Below the pieces are notes generated by a model. That model did no database searches, had not been told where the DNA came from, and worked only from the letters and a program-made list of their open reading frames with translations. A program made the position numbers and the translations under genes. Shown here piece after piece: positions 58,901 through 62,611 of a stretch of DNA of 64,000 nucleotides. How positions within the stretch are numbered: the first letter of the stretch is position 1; each line of letters begins with the position of its first letter. Origin of the DNA: Aquarana catesbeiana (lineage: Eukaryota > Chordata > Amphibia > Anura > Ranidae); contig NC_133336.1 in NCBI RefSeq assembly GCF_042186555.1, forward strand, positions 186,210,599-186,274,598, given 5' to 3'.

Positions 58901-60821
58901 ATTTACAGTCATTATTATATACAGAAGTGTAAGCTGATCTTTTTCCTTTTACTTTTTATGTATTAGGTGTGTACTATGATCCTAGCTGCCTTCCACAAAC
59001 CGCGGACCATGCAGTACTTATAGTTGGATACGGAAGAGAAAATGGAGCTGACTACTGGCTGATTAAAAACAGGTATACATTTTATAAATTGGAAAACATT
59101 TAAATGAGAACTTCATACAGACTGTGGATAAAATGACTAAAACCATTATAAGGTTTTTGTGGTAGCCTCTCCTGACCCTCAGTATTTCTGCAGGATAAAC
59201 CAGGTAAAAAAATCGTATTTAACAAGATATTACTGGCACTTACCTCGTTCTGCAGAGAATGTCATGGAGGATTGGGTATCAGGCACATTATCTTTTTCCA
59301 TTTGTTTAGGATTTTTTTTTGTCAATTGAGGTCCAGCACCACCAACACCACCCTCTCTGTGCAAGTCATTTACCTAGGCAATTGACTTGCACTTGGCCTG
59401 TCCTGCCTCCTGGGATGTGTTTGTCACATATCCCAGGAGGCTTAGACTTCCATTGAGAAAAGAGGAGGGGGCGGGGCCTAGTGTCCTCCAGGAATGCGCC
59501 GTAGCTGCGAACACAGCCGATCACTGATCACTGTACTGGCCCGCTGGTGGTACCATATGATCTGCTGTGACCAATCACAGCAGATCACATGACAATTGTA
59601 AACAATGAATGGCTTCCTTTCATTGTGTACACTTGTGTTGCTAGCTGTGATTGGTCACAGTGATCACATGGTACAGACAGGCTCAATCACAGGCCATCTG
59701 TACCATGTGATTAGCTTTGGCCAATTACAGCTTATCACAACAATACATACTGAACGAATCAGTTTTATTCAGGAAAAATGGTTGTTTATACCAATGAAAT
59801 TCACTAGTATAAGCAATCATAATGTGTAAAAAAAGAAATCACTTCCCCAGAGTATTACAGTGTTACTATGGTAACACTGTATTAATCTGGTCACAGGGGT
59901 AAAAAAAATCGTAAAAATAGTTTTAAAAAAGTAATAAAAAAAATAAAAATATAAATATTTTTTTTTTACATAACATCACCAGTCAGTGTCCCTGATCACT
60001 GATATATGATAAAGCTGTACTCCATTGGTGACAGTATGTAAAAAAAAATGTGAAAAACTGTTTTTTGTTTTTTTTTCATTTTTTCATTTTCTAAAAAAAT
60101 ATGATAAAACTTTACAACTCCAAAAAACTCACCATGCCTCTTACTAAATACCTTGGACTGTCTACTTTCCAAAAAGGGGTCATTTGGGGGATATTTGTAC
60201 TGTCCTGACATTTTTGGGTCTCAAGAAATGAGAGTATAGTCAGTATAGTCAGTCAGTATATCGGAATTGATCAATTTTCAGATATATACCATAGTTTGGG
60301 AAACTCTATAACTTTCCTACAGACTAAATAATATACACTGATTTGGGTTTTTTTCACCAAAGAAATGTAGCAGAATACATTTTGCCCTAAATTTAAGAAC
60401 ATTATTTATTTGCAGAATTTTATAACAGAAACTAATAAAACATGTTTTGTTCTTCTTTCAAAATTGTGATTCATGATTAAATACCACCAAAAGGACACTC
60501 TATTTGTGTGAAGAAAATGCTAAAAATTTCATATGGGTACAGTGTTGCATGACCGCGCAATTGTCATTCAAAGTGTGACAGCGCTGAAAGCTGAAAATTG
60601 GCCTGGGCAGGAAGGGGATAAGTGCCTTGTATAAGTAGTGAAAAGAAGTATTCTACTAAAAATCTGTACAGAATATAAACATTTCTGGATCTGTAATATT
60701 ATTTGTATACATTCTTTGCAGCTGGGGCCCAGGCTGGGGTGAAAATGGGTTCATGAAGTTGGCCAGAAATCGTGGCAACCAATGTGGAATCGCTGACTTT
60801 GGTGTCTATCCGGTTGTGTGA
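10555..60821 (+). CDS. ctss: Cathepsin S-like cysteine protease (whole spliced gene)
   Basis: This is a lysosomal papain-family endopeptidase. In vertebrates cathepsin S degrades endocytosed proteins and trims the MHC class II invariant chain. The seven coding exons give 331 residues, the length known for human cathepsin S. Order: signal peptide (about 1-20), I29 propeptide with an E-R-W-type motif (E46, R50, W54) and GMNHLAD, then mature enzyme from about residue 113. The catalytic residues are Cys142, His278 and Asn298; the oxyanion-hole Gln136 ends exon 4. His and Asn fall at the same numbers as in human cathepsin S. All splice sites are GT/AG and no stop interrupts. Odd points are Leu140 where glycine is usual (CLSCW) and intron inflation to about 50 kb. 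Cathepsin K or L paralogues are less likely, given the length and the propeptide. Confidence 0.9.
10687..11062. other. Start of cathepsin intron 2
   Basis: No gene or clear repeat end is seen here. The intron continues to 14337 and is mostly filled by the palindromic cluster and MITE fragments described separately. Confidence 0.5.
11063..13589. repeat. Palindromic repeat cluster in intron 2
   Basis: Blocks at about 11470-11900 and 12690-13010 are similar and point the same way. Blocks at about 11910-12210 and 13370-13580 are their inverted copies. Shared strings include gtacaatgtac, a GGGGCAGGGGGCTT-type block and an AAAAACAGTACAC block. Arms are interrupted by poly-A/T and poly-G/C runs. 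This looks like a duplicated foldback transposon. No terminal repeat or target duplication was fixed, so the ends are approximate. ORFs inside are repeat by-products. Confidence 0.65.
13590..14008 (-). mobile_element. piggyBac-type MITE arm (truncated)
   Basis: It ends at 14005-14008 in gtggTTAA, whose reverse complement TTAACCACTTAAAAACC begins like the other TTAA MITEs. The interior (gtgcgcaattttaaag, tgacatgtttggta) matches segments at 25580-25620 and, inverted, 45690-45720. The other end is missing. Confidence 0.6.
14005..14283 (+). mobile_element. Truncated TTAA MITE next to exon 3
   Basis: It starts TTAAAGGGGTTGTAAA, shares the TTAA with the previous element, and matches the left half of the complete MITE at 37529-38005, including the ttttcaccttaatg segment and the GC-rich interior. 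The right end is lost. It stops about 55 bp before the exon 3 acceptor, leaving little room for ancestral intron sequence. Confidence 0.65.
14338..14460 (+). CDS. ctss: Cathepsin exon 3: I29 propeptide core
   Basis: It is bounded by acceptor cctgacatcatag and donor gtaaga, both phase 0, and encodes residues 45-85. It carries the E-x3-R-x3-W helix (E46, R50, W54) and GMNHLAD (79-85 region), matching the cathepsin S propeptide. The position normally held by Asn in the ERWNIN motif is Thr57. Confidence 0.88.
14461..14922. other. Cathepsin intron 3
   Basis: At 462 bp this is the shortest intron, and the only one in which I see no clear transposon. The polypyrimidine tract and acceptor (ttttttcattccag) are strong. 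Confidence 0.6.
14923..15075 (+). CDS. ctss: Cathepsin exon 4: propeptide end and start of mature enzyme
   Basis: It encodes residues 86-136. The first half (TPEEVGGKITGF...) finishes the propeptide. VPDSIDWR marks the start of the mature protease, like the (L/V)PxxxDWR start of papain enzymes. The exon ends with RVKNQ, so the oxyanion-hole glutamine is its last codon, followed by donor gtatgt in phase 0. Confidence 0.9.
15358..15932. mobile_element. hAT-type nonautonomous element
   Basis: The ends are AGTGTTTCTCAA and the reverse complement TTGAGAAACACTG. The 8 bp TGTTAGAG occur on both sides (15350-15357 and 15933-15940), as expected for hAT. The first base of the left end appears mutated (C to A). 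The 575-bp interior has no transposase. Confidence 0.8.
16527..18064. repeat. Direct 769-bp tandem duplication
   Basis: The sequence starting gtccccggattgagcccact at 16527 starts again at 17296, and the copies stay in register with few substitutions, including the string at 16800/17570 (accatggggtaaagg). Near identity implies a recent duplication. Each copy ends in 24-bp repeats. Confidence 0.85.
17027..18219. repeat. 24-bp minisatellite, in two blocks
   Basis: Units of the form gaggctgcattcctgggcac plus aggt repeat from 17027 to about 17290 and from about 17806 to 18219. Because 24 is a multiple of three, both strands stay open and give false ORFs with eight-residue repeats (EAAFLGTG). Confidence 0.85.
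18487..19693 (+). mobile_element. piggyBac-type MITE, full length
   Basis: The left end TTAGCTGCTTGCCGACCGCC is a slightly mutated form of the TTAACCACTTG..CGACCGCC end seen at 61636. The right end is gctgaagtggTTAA (TTAA 19690-19693). Known interior landmarks of the family are present in order: GATCTCC..TTCT, TTAACCCCTT, CATTTATACAG, CGCCGCAATGTCGCAGTCC, CTATTTTGTAGACAC. It has no ORF of its own and is split by a hAT MITE at 19021. Confidence 0.75.
19021..19291. mobile_element. hAT-type MITE nested in the piggyBac MITE
   Basis: It is 271 bp with ends CTGGGCTTTTTTTCT and AGAAAAAAAGCCCTG, flanked by exact 8-bp CATAAATC copies (19013-19020 and 19292-19299). Removing it restores the tacataaatctatcccctat string found uninterrupted at 62186, proving the insertion. 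Confidence 0.88.
20253..20297. repeat. TA microsatellite
   Basis: About 22 TA dinucleotides followed by a short CATA/ACAC tail, inside the 4.4-kb hAT element. Confidence 0.9.
21118..22061 (-). mobile_element. piggyBac-type MITE, left member of a head-to-head pair
   Basis: It starts TTAACCACTTCGACCTCGG (3'-type end) and ends ggctagtggTTAA (5'-type end, reverse strand). Family landmarks run in the order opposite to the copy at 18487, so it is inverted relative to it. No coding region. Confidence 0.72.
22625..24273 (+). mobile_element. Complete Tc1/mariner transposon with intact transposase
   Basis: It is 1649 bp, starting CAGTCAGGTCCATAAATATT and ending in the reverse complement, flanked by TA on both sides (22623-22624, 24274-24275). 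The two ends stay similar over roughly 200 bp (22625-22830 and 24050-24273), long inverted repeats of the IR/DR type also known from Sleeping Beauty-like elements. Removing it rejoins a conserved MITE string. Intact ends plus an intact ORF make it the element most likely to be, or recently have been, active. Confidence 0.92.
22983..24020 (+). CDS. Tc1-family transposase, intact, 345 aa
   Basis: It catalyses cut-and-paste transposition in the nucleus by binding the element ends. Residues 1-110 form the paired-like DNA-binding part: an HTH around 23-45, a basic GRPR-like linker near 56-61 (KRPPRPWK), and a second HTH around 82-107. The catalytic DDE domain has D152 (WTDET), D249 (QMDNDPKH) and E284 (PIEH), a DD34E spacing exactly as in Tc1. 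The GGGS glycine box is at 187-190. I chose the ATG at 22983 because it gives the family's usual 340-350 residues; the frame is open back to 22749, but that part lies in the inverted repeat. No stop or frameshift is present. Confidence 0.9.
   Translation: MRSKELSLSVKQAIIRLEKQKKNIREIAKTLGVAKSTVWNILKKKERTGELSNTKRPPRPWKTTVVDDRRILSLVKKTPFTTVGQIKNTLQEVDVCVSKSTIKRILHQSEYRGFTTRCKPLVSLKNRKARLEFPKQHLKKPSQFWNNILWTDETKINLYQSDGKRRVWRRKGTAHDPKHKTSSVKHGGGSVMAWACMAANGTGSLVFIDDVTADKSSRINSEVFRAILSAYIQQNASELVERAFTVQMDNDPKHTAKATKEFFKGKKWNVMQWPSQSPDLNPIEHAFHLLKTKLKGKCPKNKQELKTVAIEAWQSITRDETQRLVMSMRSRLQAIIDCKGFATKY
25100..25762 (-). mobile_element. piggyBac-type MITE fragment
   Basis: The segment has strings characteristic of the second TTAA family in inverted order: agatctggggtcccaag, tattacaagagatgt, gaggtatcg, agacctcctctgtaac, gcgcaaatttaaagcatgac. 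It matches 13590-14008 and is inverted relative to 45395-45800. Neither end with TTAA is recognisable. Confidence 0.5.
25764..25948. repeat. Long TA/TATG microsatellite
   Basis: About 180 bp of TA with periodic TATG interruptions. It directly abuts the Tc1 copy that follows, consistent with Tc1 insertion at a TA-rich site. All ORFs here (YIYI repeats) are artefacts. Confidence 0.95.
26162..27752 (-). pseudogene. Tc1 transposase pseudogene
   Basis: A start-like MKAKEH lies at 27752 and the C-terminal KGGSTKY-type end at 26162. Recognisable pieces include ESVHRTTISRALHKSGLYGR (27470 region), WSDETKIELFG with the first catalytic D, and QQDNDPKHTAR with the second D, followed by EWPSQSP and a Glu-to-Lys change in the PIE motif (HPIKNLW). 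Frameshifts, stops and the inserted MITE make it inactive. Confidence 0.8.
26503..27092. mobile_element. PIF/Harbinger-type MITE inserted in Tc1
   Basis: The ends are TGCCGCGTACACA and TGTCTACGTGGCA, flanked by TAA on both sides (26500-26502, 27093-27095), the 3-bp target of PIF/Harbinger. Inside, a block starting attccgatcgtgtgtgggct at 26559 recurs at 26744, a 185-bp tandem duplication with only a few differences. The ends resemble, but differ from, those of the large Harbinger element at 46930. Confidence 0.88.
28515..30127 (-). mobile_element. Tc1 transposon, full length but frameshifted
   Basis: The 1613-bp element begins CAGTGCCTTGCAAAAATATT and ends in the inverted copy, with TA on both sides (28513-28514, 30128-30129). 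It belongs to a different Tc1 subfamily from the intact copy at 22625. Its transposase reads on the minus strand. Confidence 0.9.
28729..29743 (-). pseudogene. Tc1 transposase with two or more frameshifts
   Basis: The N-terminal frame (29743-29288) is intact with the first HTH (KKISKSLMIPRSTIISI), the linker (PKDGRTPKLTD) and the second HTH (GISVHRTTISRTLHRVGLYG). A shift near 29330 leads into the next frame (29333-28917) with the GGGS box, QQNNDPRHTAK (the second catalytic Asp is Asn here) and EWPSQSPDLNP. A one-base loss there creates a stop before the catalytic Glu. The end KGGSTKY is at 28729. Inactive. Confidence 0.85.
30130..30954. other. Unassigned intron 4 sequence
   Basis: A stretch around 30440-30600 reads with several conserved-looking short peptides on the plus strand and might be the tail of an old retroelement, but stops are frequent and I could not identify it. 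The rest holds poly-T tracts. No gene is supported. Confidence 0.3.
30955..32606. repeat. Minisatellite of about 19-21-bp units, split by a hAT element
   Basis: Units of the type ctgacctacctgacatacac alternate with a slightly longer form containing gacacataca. The array runs from 30955 to 31499 and resumes at 32347 in the same register after the inserted element, to about 32606. Confidence 0.92.
31500..32346. mobile_element. hAT-type nonautonomous element inside the minisatellite
   Basis: The 847-bp element has perfect terminal repeats TAGGGTTGCCAC / GTGGCAACCCTA and an exact 8-bp duplication TGACATAC (31492-31499 and 32347-32354). Deleting it restores the array unit. It contains a short internal repeat of its own (ccttacatcagagt variants, 31990-32180). 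No transposase is present. Confidence 0.9.
32607..34909. other. Unassigned repeat-rich intron 4 sequence
   Basis: There is a gacgcgtttcaagtctgtga motif near 33155, similar in style to the cores of the foldbacks in this window, a CpG-rich part at 34130-34640 and a perfect 17-bp hairpin. I could not define element ends or a gene. Short ORFs here lack domains. Confidence 0.35.
34499..34561. repeat. Perfect 17-bp hairpin
   Basis: Bases 34499-34515 (cctatgatggacgtcac) are the exact reverse complement of 34545-34561, with a 29-base loop. The stem contains GACGTCA-like half sites. It is likely the centre of a palindromic repeat; a role as RNA structure is not supported by anything else. Confidence 0.7.
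35115..35340. repeat. Long inverted repeat (hairpin)
   Basis: The sequence atgcagagtagcgtgggaag at 35116 returns inverted at 35320-35339, and the arms stay complementary almost to the centre near 35220 (for example cccctcccctcctctcctctcg / cgagaggagagg). Arms are about 95-100 bp. Confidence 0.85.
35350..37375. repeat. Large minisatellite with two unit types
   Basis: From 35350 to about 36540 the units are mixtures of tgccctgtaccctgatg, cccagtaccctgatgtg and ccccataccctgtg. From about 36590 to 37360 a regular 30-bp unit (gttctgctgtgtgccccatg plus atgtgcccca) takes over. A C run (37369-37384) ends it. Both strands stay open and give false proteins with MGHTAEH-type repeats. Confidence 0.9.
37529..38005. 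mobile_element. TTAA-flanked MITE
   Basis: The ends are TTAAAGGGGTTGTAAACCCT and the inverted AGGGTTTACAACCCCTTTAA. The TTAA at both ends suggests piggyBac-type movement. A truncated relative sits at 14005. The 477-bp interior is not coding. Confidence 0.75.
38244..39410. other. Intron 4, 3' part, unassigned
   Basis: A C run (38693-38707) and unique-looking sequence. It continues the flank seen at 34790-34901, so the hAT element was inserted in a pre-existing sequence with some LTR-like character, which I could not confirm. The acceptor atatttgcag ends at 39410. Confidence 0.4.
39411..39632 (+). CDS. ctss: Cathepsin exon 5: active-site cysteine
   Basis: It encodes residues 137-210, beginning GDCLSCWAFAATGALE with catalytic Cys142. 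The disulfide-forming Cys139 is kept, but the residue after it is Leu140 (codon TTG) instead of the near-universal glycine. LSEQQLVDCS and the GCKGGW turn follow, both strong papain-family motifs. Phase 0 at both ends, donor gtaaca. Confidence 0.92.
39672..41056. repeat. 32-bp minisatellite in intron 5
   Basis: More than forty units of the type cactgacaccaatgatgggg plus cactattcctcc, with point and small-indel variants, start 40 bp after the exon 5 donor and fill two thirds of intron 5. Confidence 0.92.
41057..41650. other. Intron 5, 3' part
   Basis: AT-rich, apparently unique sequence ending in acceptor atccattcactag. No repeat end or gene was recognised. Confidence 0.5.
41651..41810 (+). 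CDS. ctss: Cathepsin exon 6
   Basis: It encodes residues 211-263 plus the first base of Gly264. It has the conserved EGKC start, a KGPVSVAI strand and SFMSYEKG before the split glycine. Two N-glycosylation sequons are present (N222-C-S and N252-S-T). The donor is gtgcgt, phase 1. The 160-base length and phase fit exon 7 exactly. Confidence 0.9.
41811..43101. other. Start of intron 6, repeat-like but unassigned
   Basis: The string ccagaggtgtcactaggggg (from 41901) looks like a transposon end, but no inverted partner was found nearby. Between 42000 and 42470 there are several imperfect copies of a block with gagagatgacatca and cgctctcctgccctcac, an irregular tandem repeat. No gene. Confidence 0.4.
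43102..45394. mobile_element. piggyBac-type arm with about 385-bp tandem and inverted repeats
   Basis: It starts TTAACCACTTCAGCCCCGG (TTAA 43102-43105), the 3'-type end of the MITE family, and includes gcgtatatttattggtttgc and agttatagcgtctacaaact. From about 43560, three direct copies of a roughly 385-bp unit follow (tgaccccattttg, gcatatg, tactcctgagtac-like blocks, gggactttttggg), then an inverted copy at about 44870-45340. Separated by C/G runs, the copies can pair into a giant hairpin. It may be a separate element or the extended end of the adjacent piggyBac. Confidence 0.6.
46799..46929. repeat. Unit of a tandem repeat in the piggyBac 3' region
   Basis: The block with tttatgtatcgtgggagcaa and gataaataaatccgcgctg here is repeated at 52488-52590 in the same orientation, on the other side of the Harbinger insertion. 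Rejoined, the two make a tandem array of about 150-bp units ending in cttacctg/catacctg. This shows that the Harbinger element entered an existing tandem array. Confidence 0.75.
47404..47880 (+). pseudogene. PIF/Harbinger transposase, N-terminal part only
   Basis: The product resembles the N-terminal region of HARBI1-like nucleases: REIRENNPDDFRNFLRMTDP, then ITPEQRLVATLRYLATG and LQDLKFSTGISPQAL, the helical segment before the DDE nuclease. After ISPQAL (about residue 136) the similarity stops and a short unrelated tail leads to the stop. The GGAIDGKH-type catalytic region that should follow is nowhere in the element. An internal deletion removed it. The start at 47404 is the first in-frame Met; Met29 is an alternative. 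Confidence 0.75.
48353..48582. repeat. Foldback inside the Harbinger element
   Basis: The string agccaaatttggaagatgca at 48361 and catgtgctatctgccatca at 48400 both return inverted by 48582. The centre contains aaaacgcgt and aggaaggg blocks. It may be a separate small palindromic transposon lying just past the 3' end of the Myb/SANT-like gene. Confidence 0.75.
48643..49952 (-). pseudogene. Harbinger Myb/SANT-like DNA-binding protein gene, three exons
   Basis: Harbinger elements encode a Myb-like partner that carries the transposase into the nucleus and to the element ends. Exon 1 (49952-49607) starts MADRQQDH, has an acidic tract, and a Myb/SANT-like domain with NPNVRKAKIM and, after an in-frame stop (Arg to TGA near 49697), RSKDQLRKRWSDLKLREHEQ. 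The donor is gtaagt. Exon 2 (49026-48896) codes an acidic Pro-rich linker; its C run is probably off by one base. Exon 3 (48806-48643) codes DPDPFTSESAQILIGEIM and a coiled-coil-like end before TAA. All splice sites are GT/AG. The stop and the indel make it a pseudogene. Exon structure was inferred by eye. Confidence 0.7.
49983..50051. promoter_or_regulatory. Bidirectional promoter candidate in the Harbinger element
   Basis: Between the divergent Myb/SANT-like and MADF-like genes lie two GC boxes (ggggcgggg at 49983, ggggcgggc at 50013), an NRF1-like site (cgcatgcgca, 50031-50040) and a TATAAA (50046-50051) facing the MADF gene. The region is unusually CpG-rich for this window. Start codons are 288 bp apart. 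Confidence 0.55.
50241..51443 (+). pseudogene. MADF-domain protein gene of the Harbinger element, nearly intact
   Basis: MADF is a Myb/SANT-related DNA-binding domain. A noncoding exon probably ends at 50126 (donor gtagga), and the coding part begins after acceptor gtcttacag (50235). Exon A codes 149 residues (50241-50687): MADF at about 8-105 with LPLFIDKYRELPCLW, KIGGLRSTYLRE and VPRLWYYERLRFL, then a Ser/Pro/Glu tail. Exon B (50956-51443) codes acidic repeats with SQEEA blocks, a basic KRARK patch, then, after a one-base loss near 51133, a helical segment (GMQEGQRKISEDLIYKVLRK), a proline run and a basic end. Only that indel breaks the frame. Confidence 0.72.
52931..54871 (-). pseudogene. 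piggyBac (PGBD4-like) transposase pseudogene
   Basis: The protein would cut and paste TTAA-flanked DNA in the nucleus. Start MANRRYTSEE at 54871; an acidic Ser-rich N-terminus (1-130) precedes the transposase domain (about 165 on). Catalytic-type aspartates are D318 (CLDESLIKFSG) and D402 (YVDNYYTS); a third lies in the GVDLND motif near 53390. The frame is open for 436 codons to a TAG near 53561. Further breaks are a TGA just before GVDLND and a shift in an A run near 53285. The C-terminal Cys-rich zinc-binding part (CPSCPGNPGLC) ends with a stop at 52931. Most of the protein is still readable, so inactivation is moderately old. Confidence 0.88.
54872..55853. other. 5' noncoding part of the piggyBac element
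   Basis: No gene. The stretch contains several irregular copies of a block with gatcaggggttaaa, ctttattagg and cagtgatcag, an internal repeat also seen in the TTAA MITEs. It would hold the transposase promoter and 5' UTR; a clear TATA box was not seen. Confidence 0.5.
55854..57477. mobile_element. hAT-type element with GT-rich and 26-bp repeat interior
   Basis: The ends are CAGGGCCACCATCAG and CTGATGGCTGCCCTG, inverted, with an exact 8-bp duplication TTTGGTGC at 55846-55853 and 57478-57485. It is 1624 bp. The interior is mostly simple repeat. It interrupts the 5' region of the piggyBac element, so it is younger than that element. Confidence 0.9.
56150..57140. repeat. GT-rich tract and 26-bp minisatellite
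   Basis: From 56155 to 56445 there is a (TG)n-type tract with periodic tgtacata. From about 56450 to 57140 a 26-bp unit (ggggggctgagagcgtacag plus gtgtga) repeats some 26 times. A 500-codon minus-strand ORF through here is a by-product. Confidence 0.92.
57961..58391. mobile_element. CpG-rich palindromic MITE
   Basis: The left end GAGCCCTTTCACACTGGGG and right end CCCCAGTGTGAAAGCAGCC are inverted copies. The middle has many CG-rich palindromic motifs (aaccgc, gcggtttt, taccgcc). Flanks are TTA and TAA, like the large Harbinger element, so PIF/Harbinger is possible but not proven. Confidence 0.7.
58567..58888 (+). mobile_element. piggyBac-type MITE, 3' end fragment
   Basis: It runs from ggcctaaactgagg to gctgaagtggTTAA (58885-58888) and matches the last third of the copy at 18487-19693 (caaataccaccaaaagaaag, gcgcaattgtcagttaaa-like). 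The 5' part is missing. It ends 78 bp before exon 7. Confidence 0.7.
58967..59072 (+). CDS. ctss: Cathepsin exon 7: active-site histidine and asparagine
   Basis: The acceptor is tatgtattag. It completes Gly264 and encodes VYYDPSC, then ADHAVLIVGYG with catalytic His278, and YWLIKN with catalytic Asn298. The last two bases (AG) form Ser299 with the next exon, restoring the KNSWG motif. Donor gtatac, phase 2. Confidence 0.92.
59073..60721. other. Intron 7
   Basis: The middle (59450-59760) contains short palindromic strings such as tgctgtgaccaatcacagca, and 60080-60620 is a degraded relative of the unit and 3' arm seen at 43102-45394 (tctactttccaaaaaggggtc, caaataccaccaaaagg-like, gcgcaattgtca). 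These are old piggyBac-type fragments. No gene besides the flanking exons. Confidence 0.5.
60722..60821 (+). CDS. ctss: Cathepsin exon 8: C-terminus
   Basis: The acceptor is cattctttgcag (ends 60721). It completes Ser299, then reads WGPGWGENGFMKLARN and GNQCGIADFGVYPVV, the conserved C-terminal strand of papain enzymes, ending at TGA 60819-60821. Confidence 0.92.
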
Positions 60822-60975
60822 GAGTGGAAATGCTGGATATCCTTTCCATACCTAGCTATGAGTAAGGCTCTACTCGGGCTGAAACGCGTGTGCCGGCTTT
60901 ACTATATTCGCTTTCCATACCTTGTATTTGGTCTGCTTTTCATTGCAACAATAAAATGATCTATGCTGTGCAAAC
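60822..60975 (+). terminator. ctss: Cathepsin 3' UTR with poly(A) signal
   Basis: A canonical AATAAA lies at 60950-60955, 129 bases after the stop codon; cleavage would follow about 15-25 bases later. Inside the UTR a 57-bp segment (60854-60910) with a gctgaaacgcgt core is bracketed by the 12-bp direct repeat ctttccatacct (60842-60853, 60911-60922), a likely small insertion. Confidence 0.75.
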
Positions 60976-61635
60976 AAGATATCGATGCTTTATTTTGGAA
61001 AACTCAACCAACAATATATAAAGGTGGTGGATAGTACCTATGTTGATTTCACTTACAAAGGTTTGGGATATTTTGGAATTGTGTTGTCAAGCCACACCCA
61101 TAAATAGTCTCACGTGAGAATAAAATATGTGCAGCAACAATTGATTATAAGTACATACGAATTTACAGTCCTGCAAAGTACCAGAAATACTAATCCTGCC
61201 TGTGAAGTCCACCTAAGACTTTATGTTGTAGAGATCTGAGAGTGGGAGTAGTTGAGTAGTTTAGCAAACAACACTGGGCAGGGCTGACACCAATCAGTCT
61301 ACAAAAGCTGCGTGTTGTCATCCCACAACAGGTATTAGGAGCTGAGAGCATTTCAGCAAATAACATATATTTTTTTGTACTTTCACGGTCTTTAACCCTT
61401 TTTAATGCAAAACAAGAGTGCCAGCTATTTAGTCAGCATGATACCCTGCAGAACTGAGTGATAGTTGAACCTTCCACACTTTTACAATCCATCCTATCTC
61501 ACAATGCCATAACAGGTTGTTTCGAATCTGCAACAAAAACAAGGATGTCACCTCATCTGTTATTGTTATCTGTAGCCTTGTAAACTACCGGTAGAGGCAT
61601 AAGGCTGTAAATTCCACTCTCAGAACGGACTCTGA
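60976..61635. other. 3' flank of the cathepsin gene
   Basis: Apparently unique AT-rich sequence without a recognisable gene or repeat end. Confidence 0.5.
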
Positions 61636-62440
61636 TTAACCACTTGTCGACCGCCCGCCGTCGTTTGACAACGGCAGAATGGCACTTGTGCGCAAATCGC
61701 CGTAGCTGTACGGCGGGTGCTTTAAGGAGTATAGGGGGCGCGCAAGCACCCGCCGTGTCACTTAGGAGCCGATGCACGTGCCCCGGTGGCAGCGATGTCT
61801 CCTGACAGAGACAGAACGGAGATCTGTCAATGTAAACAGACAGATCTCCGTTCTGTCAGGGGTGAGGAGACTGACCTGTTGTTCCTACTGCTTAGGAACA
61901 ATAATCGGTCTCCTCCCCCAGGCAGTCCCATCCCCCCACAGTTAGAAACACTCCCTAGGACTCACAATTAACCCCTTGATCGCCCCCATAGTGTTAACCC
62001 CTTCCCTGCCAGTGACATTTATACAGTAATCAGTGGCTATTTTTAGCTTTGATCACTGAATAAATGTCAATGGTCCCAAAATAGTGTCAAAAGTGACTGA
62101 TCTGTCTGCCGCAATGTCGCAGTCCAGATAAAAATCACAGATCGCCGCCATTACTAGTGAATAAAAATAATAATAATCAAAATGCCATAAATCTATCCCC
62201 TATTTTGTAGACCATATAACTTTTGCGCAAACCAATCAATATACGCTTATTGCCATTTTTATTACCAAAAATATGTAGAAGAATACATATCGGCCTAAAC
62301 TGAGGATGAAATTAGTTTTTTATATATTTTTTGGGGATATTTATTATAGCAAAAAGTGAAAAATATTGTGTTTTTTTCAAAATTGTCGCTCTACTTTTGT
62401 TTTTATAGCGCAAAAAATAAAAATCGTAGAGGTGATCAAC
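61636..62440 (+). mobile_element. piggyBac-type MITE, 3' truncated
   Basis: It starts TTAACCACTTGTCGACCGCC (TTAA 61636-61639) and follows the order of the full copy at 18487 (ttctgtcaggggtgaggaga, cccaggcagtccc, taaccccttgat, catttatacagtaatcag, ctattttgtagacc) until it stops abruptly at gaggtgatcaac. The last 150 or so bases with the 3' TTAA are missing, probably lost at the junction with the next repeat. Confidence 0.75.
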
Positions 62441-62447
62441 GTTTTTT

Positions 62448-62560
62448 ATTCAGTTAGCTAGATCTCACTGCAGACCTGCTGTACTGTTTCTAATCTACTT
62501 CAGGCAGGCAGTTGATTCAGTTAGCTGCAGTGTATTTTGTAAATATATACATCCCGGCTT

Positions 62561-62611
<51 letters not shown>

